From the IMG/VR virus record IMGVR_UViG_3300008259_000897, positions 1-21,543 of that record: a stretch of DNA of 21,543 bases. One strand, written 5' to 3'. Below are positions 1 to 7,796 of this stretch, piece after piece. A program made the translations under genes and the position numbers. The notes beneath the pieces were generated by a model. That model did no database searches, was not told the origin of the DNA, and worked only from the letters and a program-made list of their open reading frames with translations. Each line of letters opens with the position of its first letter. Position 1 is the stretch's first letter. Source of the DNA: a virus.

Positions 1-1
1 C

Positions 2-1684
2 GAACAAACACCAGAAAAACATATAAGTAGAAAGCAAGGTTGTCCTAAATGCAGTGTTAATTATAAAATATCACCAGAAGAATTTATTGAAAAGTCAAAA
101 AAAATACACGGTGATAAATATGATTACTCTTTATGTGAGTATAAAAATGCTAATAGTAATGTTACCATTATTTGCGGTGAACATGGTGAGTTTAAACAAT
201 ATGCTAAACTTCATATGAGTGGTAGCAACTGTCCAAAATGTTTTGGTAGAGATAAAGACAATAATGATGTTATTAATGCATTAAAACAAGTCCATGGTGA
301 TAAATACGATTATTCAATGGTTGAATACGTATCTGAAAAAACACCCATTAAGATTAAATGCTCAGAACATGGTATATTTGAACAAACATTCAATACACAT
401 AAAAAAGGTCATGGTTGTCCAAAATGTAGTGGATATTTTATGGATGCAACTTTATTTATAGAAAAAGCTAAAAAAACACATAGTGATAAATATGATTATT
501 CACTTGTTGATTATACAAATAGCAAAAATAAAATTAAAATTATATGTCCAATTCATGGTGAATTTGAGCAAGCACCAAATAATCATTTAGGCGGTAATGG
601 ATGTCCAAAATGCAAAGGGTTATCAATAACTGAAAAGAAAACAAAAACAACTGAAGAGTTTATAATAGAAGCTAATTTAACACATAACAATAGATATGAT
701 TATTCATTATCTAACTACCTTAATTGTAAAGATTATGTAAATATTATATGTTCAGAACATGGTGAATTTTCACAATTAGCTGATTCACATTTAAGAGGTT
801 GTGGTTGCCCTAAATGTGGTTTAAATTATGATAAATCTGAAGGTGAGGTGAAAGAGTTTATCAAATCAATTGGGGTGTTATATGTTGAAAATACTAAAAA
901 AATAATATCACCATTAGAATTAGATATATATATACCATCACATAATCTAGCAATCGAATTTGATGGTTTATATTGGCATTCTGAAATACATAAACCATCA
1001 AACTATCATCTAAATAAAACCGAATTATGTGAGAAACAAGGTATACAATTAATTCACATATTTGAAGACGAGTGGAGAGATAAACAAGATATAGTTAAAT
1101 CTAGACTATCAAATATCTTAGGATTAACACCCAATAAAATATACGCTAGGAAAACAGTTGTAAAAGAAGTGTCACCTAAATATTCTAAAGAGTTTTTAGA
1201 TACCAATCATATTCAAGGCAACGTCAACTCAAGCATCAAACTAGGGTTGTATTATAATGATGAGTTAGTATCTTTGATGACATTTGGTAAGGGTAGGATA
1301 GCTATGGGTGGTGACTCAAATCAATACGAATTACTTAGATTCTGCAACAAACTAGATACAACAGTTATTGGTGGAGCTGATAAGTTATTAAAATATTTCA
1401 TAAAAACATATAAACCAAAAGAAATTATTAGCTACGCTGATAGAAGATGGAGCCAAGGTGGGTTATATAATAAATTAAAATTTATAAACACCCATAATAG
1501 TAATCCTAATTATCACTATATAATAAATAATAAAAGAAAACATAGATTTGGTTTTAGAAAATCAATACTAGTTAATCAAGGGTACAATAAAGACCTTACA
1601 GAGCATCAAATAATGCTAGAAAGGAAAATATATAGAATATATGATTGCGGAACTATGGTATATAAAAAAACCCCAACTTATTAA
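2..1684 (+). CDS. Vsr-like homing endonuclease with zinc-ribbon-like repeat array, copy A (5' end outside window)
   Basis: The frame is open from base 2, so the ATG at 215 is internal and the gene starts left of the window. The visible part has the tail of one repeat and then four repeats of about 60 residues. Each repeat carries HGDKYDYS-type, C-x-x-HG-x-F, H-x4-GCPKC motifs, giving a C/H/C/C set that could bind zinc; it looks like the DUF723 family. A nuclease domain follows with LDIYIPS, AIEFDG and GLYWHSE, which resembles the Vsr/EDxHD fold of phage homing endonucleases such as I-Bth0305I. A C-terminal domain of about 180 residues (FRFCNKL, ADRRWSQG, RIYDCG) is shared with copies B and C. 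All candidate catalytic residues are present. The repeats probably bind DNA; this is an inference. The gene converges on the tail sheath gene and its last codons form the terminator stem. The homing role is likely but not proven. Confidence 0.82.
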   Translation, partial: EQTPEKHISRKQGCPKCSVNYKISPEEFIEKSKKIHGDKYDYSLCEYKNANSNVTIICGEHGEFKQYAKLHMSGSNCPKCFGRDKDNNDVINALKQVHGDKYDYSMVEYVSEKTPIKIKCSEHGIFEQTFNTHKKGHGCPKCSGYFMDATLFIEKAKKTHSDKYDYSLVDYTNSKNKIKIICPIHGEFEQAPNNHLGGNGCPKCKGLSITEKKTKTTEEFIIEANLTHNNRYDYSLSNYLNCKDYVNIICSEHGEFSQLADSHLRGCGCPKCGLNYDKSEGEVKEFIKSIGVLYVENTKKIISPLELDIYIPSHNLAIEFDGLYWHSEIHKPSNYHLNKTELCEKQGIQLIHIFEDEWRDKQDIVKSRLSNILGLTPNKIYARKTVVKEVSPKYSKEFLDTNHIQGNVNSSIKLGLYYNDELVSLMTFGKGRIAMGGDSNQYELLRFCNKLDTTVIGGADKLLKYFIKTYKPKEIISYADRRWSQGGLYNKLKFINTHNSNPNYHYIINNKRKHRFGFRKSILVNQGYNKDLTEHQIMLERKIYRIYDCGTMVYKKTPTY

Positions 1685-1700
1685 GTTAGGGTTTTTTATT
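1665..1700. terminator. Bidirectional intrinsic terminator between copy A and tail sheath
   Basis: AACTT 1675-1679 pairs with AAGTT 1683-1687 around an ATT loop. There is one C/A mismatch (1674/1688), then CCC 1671-1673 pairs with GGG 1689-1691. An A run (1665-1670) and a T run (1692-1697) flank the stem, so it can work for both converging genes. It overlaps the stop codon of copy A. Confidence 0.75.
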
Positions 1701-1715
1701 TTTATTTGGGTTATT

Positions 1716-4577
1716 TTAAATATTATTAAATGAAGCCCCAGTGTTCATTATTACAAATTCCACCTGAATAAACTCTAAAGCTCGCGTTGGTTTCAAGAAG
1801 ATTTGACCAGTTAATTGGTTTTTATCGAAATCTTCTGGGTCATTTGAAAGAACGACTCTAAAGTCTGTTAAACCTCTTTGAGCTCTAATGTTATCTAAGA
1901 TTGGGTTAACTTGGCTTAAGAATTGGTTTCTTACGATAGTATCGTTTTGTTCGAATAACAATCTGATACCAACAGCAGAAACAAGTTTTCTAGCTTGTAA
2001 CAATAAACGTCTAACGTTGATTCTGTTAAGAGCTGTTTCTTTAACTTGAAGTGTTTTATTACCCCATATTTTGATACCGTCAGATGCGAAAGTAGCGATT
2101 GGGTTAATTCTATTATCATAAAGGATATCTCTACCAGCAAGTGTTAATTTAGCTCTTGCTTGAATAGCGTCAACATCACCTCTATTAACCCCAGCAACTG
2201 CGAACCATGGGTAAGAGATATTATCAGTCAAAGCAATATTTCTAACTACATCACGTGTTGGTGGAGTATAGATAAGTACATTATTTTCTTTATCATCAAT
2301 TTGAATCCATGGCCAATAAGTACAAGAGTAGTTACTATCATAGTTACCATCTAATCTATCAACAACCTCATTTACATCTAATATTTGACCATCAGCAGAA
2401 GTATCTGGTGTTGTCATGATGTATAATGAATCGGCTCTATCGATTTCAGTCATTTCAATTGCAGCTTCAACTAAGTTAGTATTATCCCAGTTATCAATAC
2501 CTGGTGTTGCAAAAATGTTGATATTAACAGCTTCTGGATTTTTGAATGTCCAAATTCCTTCTAAGTAAGCATAGTAATCAGAATTAATACCTAAATCACC
2601 ACTTGTTAATGTTCTATTTTTAAATGTTCCACTAAGTAAACCAGAAGCACCATAAGTACCATTTATTGTGTATTTATCAGTGTTTGTTCTTCTTGTTCTA
2701 TAATCATCCCATCCATCAAAACCACCGTAAGGTACAAAAGTAAATTTACGAGCGTTTAATTTTTCATAAGGACCACCAATTAAACCAGCTTCAGTTCTAA
2801 ATTGCGAATCACCAGTGTCAAATTTAAAGATTGGTGAATAATATACACCATTAGCTGGAGTACCAGAAACTAAAATTTTAACGTTATCGATTGTTACAGC
2901 AGAAGCTGAAATATCCATATGGAAACCATTAGTTAAACCAGTCCAAATGTTAGGGTTTATTGTTTGAGGTATACCTTTATAATCAAAGAAATCCGCATCA
3001 ATACCTACAGTATTTGAAATACCTAAATACGCTTTATTTTTGACTTCGGACGCTGTATAAGCAGTTTTATATAACATAGTTGGGTCAACCACTGTAGTAT
3101 TTGAATTAGATTGGTAATCACGGATTGGGTATCCAACGAAACCAGCTGGGAATGCATCACTATTATTAGTTGTATCATCAATTTCTAATAAAACGTATGC
3201 AGATTTAGATTTATAAACACCATCCAACGTACCAATCATTCTACCAATATAATTATTAGACGCTGGGTCCATAACACAGTTAGAGAAAGATTCTAATGGG
3301 TTAGGTAATGTATCTGAATCATTAAAAGCTCTAATACGAACATCAAATTGTTTTGTGTCTGGTCTGATGTTAACGATAGAAATTTTAAATTGTTCATTAG
3401 CAGCATTACCATCAGTAATTGTTGTAAATCTAAATAATTTCAATACTTTATTACCACGTAACTCAGAAACTACCCATGGAGTAATAGCTGGTTGAAATTC
3501 TTGTAGATAATCACTAAATTCATTAACATATGGTACCAACGCTTGTTTAATTCCTCTAATCTTTTTTAATTTATTATTTGTGTTAAATAAATTTTCAAAA
3601 TATTCCTCAACAAATAATGCTGTGTTACCATCATCATTATTTCTTCCTAATACTTTATTAATTTTACTAGTTTTAGTTGAATCAAATGACAACGTATAAT
3701 CAAAAGCACCTTGTCTAGTTGATGTACCACTAATTGAAAATACACCAAGTGGGTCATTAACAGAACTAGTTACTGTTGAATCAAATCCAATGTTAGTTGA
3801 ACCAGTTATTTCGAATAATGGTAATTGACTACTAGTATCAACAGAACCTCTAGAACGTAACAAAGCAACTATTTGGTTTTCAACATCAGTGTAAGAAGAA
3901 CCACTATAATTAGTAACATCACCAGATGTAGTACCAGTTATAATACCAGTTCCATGTGTCAATAAGTTATTAGCATTAACTGACAAACTAAAACTAGCAC
4001 CGTAGAATGATGAACCACTTTTATAGTATTCTACTGGAATGGGAGGAACTGTTACTGTACCAATACTTGCATTACCTAAAAATGCTAATTGTGAACTTAA
4101 TTGTCCGTTATCAATAAGGGTTTGAATTGTAGGTTCAGTAGATACTAATGTTACGATTGTACCAGCAGAAGTAGCTGTATAACTAATTAATGGTGCGTAT
4201 GAGTTAGTTGCTGTTTCAACAACTGTTGATTCATCCAATGCAGCATCTAATGCAATACCCCAAGATAAACCAGCATAATAACCAGATAACCCTAATACTC
4301 TTGTTACGAATAATTGGTTTGATTGTGATAAGTATGATTTTGCAATATAAGGTAATTCATATTTTGGTGCACCATTGTCTTTAATTACAGTAGCATCTAA
4401 ACCACCAAAGAATGAATTGAATTCATCATAATTGGTAATAAAAATAGGTTGGAATGCTGGACCGATTTTAGTCTCACCAACCATACCTAAAGTTGTAACA
4501 CCAACGTTACGTGTTATAAATGTTAAGTCTCTTTCAGACGTGTATACGCCTGGGGAAACAAATACTTGATTTGGCAT
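1716..4577 (-). CDS. Contractile tail sheath protein (T4 gp18-like)
   Basis: This is the major contractile sheath subunit, polymerising around the tail tube. The N-terminus (VSPGVYTSERDLT, then VGETKIGPAFQP and a YDEFNSFFGG motif) is the classic sheath start. The C-terminal 150 residues are the conserved sheath core: IWGNKTLQ, NVRRLLLQARKL, LFEQND, FRVVLSNDPED and a final segment ending in VEFVIMNTG. At 953 residues it is much longer than T4 gp18 (about 660). The extra length is in the middle, roughly residues 100-650, where variable surface domains are inserted in this family. The ATG is preceded by an A-rich leader without a Shine-Dalgarno box. An ATATTTAT motif lies about 50 bases upstream. 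The tail tube gene expected right after the sheath is not here; copy A occupies that place on the other strand. Confidence 0.95.
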   Translation of the reverse strand: MPNQVFVSPGVYTSERDLTFITRNVGVTTLGMVGETKIGPAFQPIFITNYDEFNSFFGGLDATVIKDNGAPKYELPYIAKSYLSQSNQLFVTRVLGLSGYYAGLSWGIALDAALDESTVVETATNSYAPLISYTATSAGTIVTLVSTEPTIQTLIDNGQLSSQLAFLGNASIGTVTVPPIPVEYYKSGSSFYGASFSLSVNANNLLTHGTGIITGTTSGDVTNYSGSSYTDVENQIVALLRSRGSVDTSSQLPLFEITGSTNIGFDSTVTSSVNDPLGVFSISGTSTRQGAFDYTLSFDSTKTSKINKVLGRNNDDGNTALFVEEYFENLFNTNNKLKKIRGIKQALVPYVNEFSDYLQEFQPAITPWVVSELRGNKVLKLFRFTTITDGNAANEQFKISIVNIRPDTKQFDVRIRAFNDSDTLPNPLESFSNCVMDPASNNYIGRMIGTLDGVYKSKSAYVLLEIDDTTNNSDAFPAGFVGYPIRDYQSNSNTTVVDPTMLYKTAYTASEVKNKAYLGISNTVGIDADFFDYKGIPQTINPNIWTGLTNGFHMDISASAVTIDNVKILVSGTPANGVYYSPIFKFDTGDSQFRTEAGLIGGPYEKLNARKFTFVPYGGFDGWDDYRTRRTNTDKYTINGTYGASGLLSGTFKNRTLTSGDLGINSDYYAYLEGIWTFKNPEAVNINIFATPGIDNWDNTNLVEAAIEMTEIDRADSLYIMTTPDTSADGQILDVNEVVDRLDGNYDSNYSCTYWPWIQIDDKENNVLIYTPPTRDVVRNIALTDNISYPWFAVAGVNRGDVDAIQARAKLTLAGRDILYDNRINPIATFASDGIKIWGNKTLQVKETALNRINVRRLLLQARKLVSAVGIRLLFEQNDTIVRNQFLSQVNPILDNIRAQRGLTDFRVVLSNDPEDFDKNQLTGQIFLKPTRALEFIQVEFVIMNTGASFNNI

Positions 4578-4728
4578 AGTTTCTTTTTTTGTTTTTGTTA
4601 TTATTTACTTTATTCAGTTCTTTATTATAAATATTAAGTTTTTTTCAAAAGAATTGAAAAAAAAAATTAATAATTTGTTTTATTATGATTTTTTTCATAC
4701 TTTTGTCATATATACTATTAAAAACACA
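4578..4728. other. Divergent intergenic region between sheath and small RHH-like gene
   Basis: Very AT-rich, 151 bases. It must hold the promoters of the leftward sheath gene and of the rightward RHH-like/copy B pair. On the minus strand ATATTTAT is at 4634-4627. A frame open from a TTG at 4654 joins the RHH-like gene, but its residues look like read-through of a leader. Confidence 0.4.
4627..4634 (-). promoter_or_regulatory. ATATTTAT motif upstream of tail sheath
   Basis: Minus-strand ATATTTAT followed by AATAAAG, 50 bases before the sheath ATG. It is one of seven such octamers close to starts in this window. A promoter role is inferred only from position and recurrence. Confidence 0.35.
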
Positions 4729-4896
4729 ATGAAAAGAGATAAAAACTTAAAAATAACAACAAATACCCACCAAATACTTAAAAAGTATTGTGAAGATAAT
4801 GGTCTTAAAATGTTTGCATATACAGAATTATTAATTAAACGTAATTGTATATTAAAACCTCAAAATAAAGATAAAGAAGATATGTATGGTGAATAA
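4729..4896 (+). CDS. Small ribbon-helix-helix-like DNA-binding protein
   Basis: This is a 55-residue protein, starting at the first ATG. An upstream TTG at 4654 would add 25 residues of poor sequence, and I reject it. A short beta-like segment (NLKITTNT) is followed by two helices (HQILKKYCEDNG and AYTELLIKRN), the size and pattern of MetJ/Arc or CopG-type repressors. The KYCEDN stretch closely matches KYCEEN in the small protein at 19577-19738. Its end overlaps the start of endonuclease copy B by 11 bases, so the two are probably co-translated. It may repress its own operon. The fold assignment is from pattern only. Confidence 0.6.
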   Translation: MKRDKNLKITTNTHQILKKYCEDNGLKMFAYTELLIKRNCILKPQNKDKEDMYGE

Positions 4897-6742
4897 AACT
4901 ATTAACTTTATTGATAAAGTTAAGTTAATTCATGGTGATAAATACGATTATTCGTTGGTTAATTATACTAATAATACAACTAAAGTTGAAATAAAATGTT
5001 TTAAACATGGTATTTTTGAACAAACACCAAAAAAACATTTGATTGGTCAAGGTTGTCCAAAATGTGGTATGAATAAAATAACGAATAATGAATATATCAA
5101 TAAAGTTAAGTTAATTCATGGTGATAAATACGATTATTCGTTGGTTAATTATATTGACTCAGTAACTAAGATTGATATAATATGTAAAGAACATGGTATT
5201 TTTAATCAAATACCACATAGTCATTTATCTGGTAATGGTTGTCCAAAATGTGTTGGGATAAATAAAACAACAAGCCAATTTATAGGTGAGGCTAAAATTA
5301 TTCATGGTGATAAATACGATTACTCTCTAGTTGACTATATAGATTCAACAACAAAAGTAAAAATAATATGTCCAGAACACGGAACATTTAATCAAGCACC
5401 AACAAATCATATTTCAAATAAACAAGGTTGTCCTATTTGTGGTAATTTATTAAAAAAAGAAAATACTAATGGTTTTATTAAAAAGGCTAAACAAGTCCAT
5501 GGCGATAAATACGATTATTCTTTGGTTAATTATATTGATAATAAAACTAAAGTAGAGATTATATGTAAAGAACATGGTAGTTTTTTAACAAAACCAAATA
5601 ATCATTTGAGTGGTAGTGGTTGTCCTAAATGTGTTAATAACCAAAAAAAAACTAATAAAAACTTTATCTATTGTGCTAATTCAGTTCATGGTGATAAATA
5701 CGATTATTCTTTGGTTACTTATACCAATAATAAAACATATATTGATATAATATGTAAAGAACATGGGATTTTTAAACAATCACCTAATAATCACGTTTCA
5801 AAAAAACAAGATTGCCCTAAATGTAGTCTTAGGTATGATAAATCAGAAGGTGAAGTTAAAGAATTTATTTCTTCATTAAAATTATTATTTGAAGAAAACA
5901 CTAGAAAAATAATACAACCATTAGAATTAGATATATACATACCATCACATAATATAGCAATCGAATTTGATGGTTTATATTGGCATTCTGAGAAATTTAA
6001 AATAAATAATTACCATCTAAATAAAACAATTGAATGTGAAAAACAAGGTATTCAATTAATTCACATATTTGAAGATGAATGGTTATATAAACAAGATATT
6101 GTTAAATCTAGATTAATGAATATCTTAGGGTTAACACCTATCAAAATATACGGTAGAAAATGTATTATTAAAGAGATATCTTCAAAAGAAGCTAAAGAAT
6201 TTCTTAACAATAACCATATTCAAGGTGGTATTAACTCTAAATATAATATAGGGTTATATTATGATGATGAGTTGGTTAGTCTTATGACATTTGGTTGTTT
6301 AAGAAAATCAATGGGTAATAATTCAATTGAAGACGCATATGAATTATTTAGATTCTGTAATAAACTAGATACAACGGTTATAGGTGGAGCTGATAAATTA
6401 TTAAAATACTTTATAAAGACATATAAACCCAATGAGATTATTAGTTATGCTGATAGAAGATGGAGTCAAGGTCAATTGTATAAAAAATTGGGATTTGAAT
6501 TTATACATAATTCAAAACCAAATTATTTCTATATTAATAATTGTAAACGAGAATATAGATTTAAATACAGAAAAGACGTTCTAGTTAAAGAAGGTTTTGA
6601 TAAAAACAAAACGGAACGTGAAATAATGGAAGAAAGGGGTTTTAATAGAATCTATGATTGTGGTAATAAAAAATATATTTTAAAGATAATACCAACATGT
6701 TATAATAACCAAACCTCCAGCTCCACCAGCACACAACACTAA
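4886..6742 (+). CDS. Vsr-like homing endonuclease with five zinc-ribbon-like repeats, copy B
   Basis: This is the only complete member of the family in the window (618 aa). Residues 1 to about 315 are five tandem repeats of about 62 residues, each with HGDKYDYSLV, an NY(T/I) stretch, C-x-x-HG-x-F, and a final CPKC or CPIC. The nuclease core follows (ELDIYIPS, AIEFDGLYWHSE, then LIHIFEDEW), with Asp, Glu and His in the places expected for a Vsr-type fold. The C-terminal domain ends in NRIYDCGNKKY. The last 15 or so residues (Ser/Thr-rich, ending TQH) have no match in copies A and C and look like read-out into flanking sequence. The ATG overlaps the RHH-like gene. Nucleotide similarity to copy A is high, suggesting recent duplication or transfer. 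Confidence 0.85.
   Translation: MVNKTINFIDKVKLIHGDKYDYSLVNYTNNTTKVEIKCFKHGIFEQTPKKHLIGQGCPKCGMNKITNNEYINKVKLIHGDKYDYSLVNYIDSVTKIDIICKEHGIFNQIPHSHLSGNGCPKCVGINKTTSQFIGEAKIIHGDKYDYSLVDYIDSTTKVKIICPEHGTFNQAPTNHISNKQGCPICGNLLKKENTNGFIKKAKQVHGDKYDYSLVNYIDNKTKVEIICKEHGSFLTKPNNHLSGSGCPKCVNNQKKTNKNFIYCANSVHGDKYDYSLVTYTNNKTYIDIICKEHGIFKQSPNNHVSKKQDCPKCSLRYDKSEGEVKEFISSLKLLFEENTRKIIQPLELDIYIPSHNIAIEFDGLYWHSEKFKINNYHLNKTIECEKQGIQLIHIFEDEWLYKQDIVKSRLMNILGLTPIKIYGRKCIIKEISSKEAKEFLNNNHIQGGINSKYNIGLYYDDELVSLMTFGCLRKSMGNNSIEDAYELFRFCNKLDTTVIGGADKLLKYFIKTYKPNEIISYADRRWSQGQLYKKLGFEFIHNSKPNYFYINNCKREYRFKYRKDVLVKEGFDKNKTEREIMEERGFNRIYDCGNKKYILKIIPTCYNNQTSSSTSTQH
4914..5153 (+). repeat. 54-bp perfect direct repeat within copy B
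   Basis: Bases 4914-4967 and 5100-5153 are identical and lie 186 bases (62 codons) apart, one repeat unit of the protein. Further, less exact copies follow each later unit. The identity at DNA level shows recent unit duplication or gene conversion in the array, and makes unit gain or loss by recombination likely. Confidence 0.85.
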
Positions 6743-6790
6743 ACCTATTGTTGTTGAATAAAAGATGGAAATAATTAACTGTATCCAGAT
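6680..6790 (-). pseudogene. Possible remnant of a small membrane protein under the 3' end of copy B
   Basis: On the minus strand a frame without ATG reads lysine-rich residues, then a hydrophobic stretch (WIQLIISIFYS, TTIGLVLCAGGAGGLVIIT) and stops at 6680. It looks like a single transmembrane segment. It overlaps the odd C-terminal tail of copy B and directly follows the stop of the gene at 6801. It could be the 3' remnant of a structural gene cut by the arrival of copy B, or chance. Confidence 0.25.
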
Positions 6791-6800
6791 GTGCTTTTTA

Positions 6801-7346
6801 TTATATTTTTTGTATAGGTGATACCATATTATTTTTTATTAGTATGTTTTCAAAATGATAATTAACATTTATTTCACCAATACTAGTTAATATATTATTA
6901 TCGTATTCTAAACCATAAATTAATTCACCCCAAAATAAACTATCAATATTTTTAATTAAAAAAACTAATTTAGTTTCATCAAAATTATCAACTTCAAATT
7001 CATAATTAAAAATAGTACCATTTAAATGTTGTATTGAAATTAAATAATTACTATTATTTTCCTTTACAACATAGTCGTTTACCTCTACCCTATTTGATAA
7101 AGTATACGGCTCATCATTAACCAATATATTAATTTGACAACTACTATATGAAGCACCGTAAAATGAAGCATGACTATTAACACTACTCCAATTCTCGTAG
7201 GTTAGTTGATTGTTTTGGTCTAAAATAGGTACATTAGTATTACATTCAATTTGATGTGCCAAGATATAATTTGATTGTAAATCATTTAATTGTCCGATGG
7301 TAACTTCAGCACCATAACCTAAAAATTCTATCTTTATATTATCCAT
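6801..7346 (-). CDS. Hypothetical virion-associated protein
   Basis: This is a 181-residue protein of unknown family. I chose the ATG at 7346 (MDNIKIEFLGYGAEV). A TTG at 7364 would add six residues and overlap the upstream stop. A segment with HASFYGASY is followed by beta-rich sequence with alternating hydrophobic residues, and there is no signal peptide or membrane helix. It follows the fibre gene by 10 bases on the same strand, so a tail-fibre accessory or chaperone role is possible by position only. Confidence 0.6.
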   Translation of the reverse strand: MDNIKIEFLGYGAEVTIGQLNDLQSNYILAHQIECNTNVPILDQNNQLTYENWSSVNSHASFYGASYSSCQINILVNDEPYTLSNRVEVNDYVVKENNSNYLISIQHLNGTIFNYEFEVDNFDETKLVFLIKNIDSLFWGELIYGLEYDNNILTSIGEINVNYHFENILIKNNMVSPIQKI

Positions 7347-7356
7347 ATTATTAATT

Positions 7357-7635
7357 TTAAGCAAGTGTTAATTCAATTGAAGGAAAACTAGTTCTAGTAC
7401 CACCTTTACTCCTAGGATTGGCTGGGAAACCGCCAGCACTATCTGTTGTATTCGTCCAAGCTATTAAATTATTAGATGGACAAGCAGAACCATATAAGTT
7501 AGTCGTTGTCCCACCAACAGCCACACCAATAACAATCCAACTACCACCACTAAAGGTTAAATTTTGACCAGATTCAGCAACTATTGGAACAGAATTTAAT
7601 GTTGAAACTGTACCACCAGTACTCTGACCAACCAA
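7357..7635 (-). CDS. Tail fibre protein, C-terminal fragment (frame-shifted from main part)
   Basis: The ATG at 7635 is probably internal. The same frame is open upstream to about 7808 and reads plausible protein (PIATSSVAIGTG, then NFKIPYNLT and VRIGIYRGQDLTAVLVG), continuing the fibre at 7797-9593. A one-base change between about 7798 and 7812 would join them; one extra T in CATTTCC on the minus strand does so. The fragment is Gly/Ser/Thr-rich, ends ELTLA, and looks like a receptor-side beta domain. It is followed at 10 bases by the 6801-7346 gene. Confidence 0.55.
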   Translation of the reverse strand: MVGQSTGGTVSTLNSVPIVAESGQNLTFSGGSWIVIGVAVGGTTTNLYGSACPSNNLIAWTNTTDSAGGFPANPRSKGGTRTSFPSIELTLA

Positions 7636-7796
7636 AACAGCTGTTAAATCTTGACCTCTATAAATACCTATCCTAACACTATCAGAACCAGCGGTTGAAA
7701 CTGAAAAATCAACTTTACTTATAGTTAAATTATAAGGTATTTTAAAATTTAGATAGTAATCATTTGAACCAGTACCTATTGCAACACTAGACGTTG

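Noticed and set aside
1931-2354. Short ORFs on both strands inside the tail sheath gene
   Set aside because: They lie in other frames or antisense to a clearly conserved sheath gene and show no recognisable protein pattern.
4886-5835. Evenly spaced repeats resembling a CRISPR array
   Set aside because: The spacing is about 186 bases and every unit is in one open frame encoding a protein repeat, so these are coding repeats.
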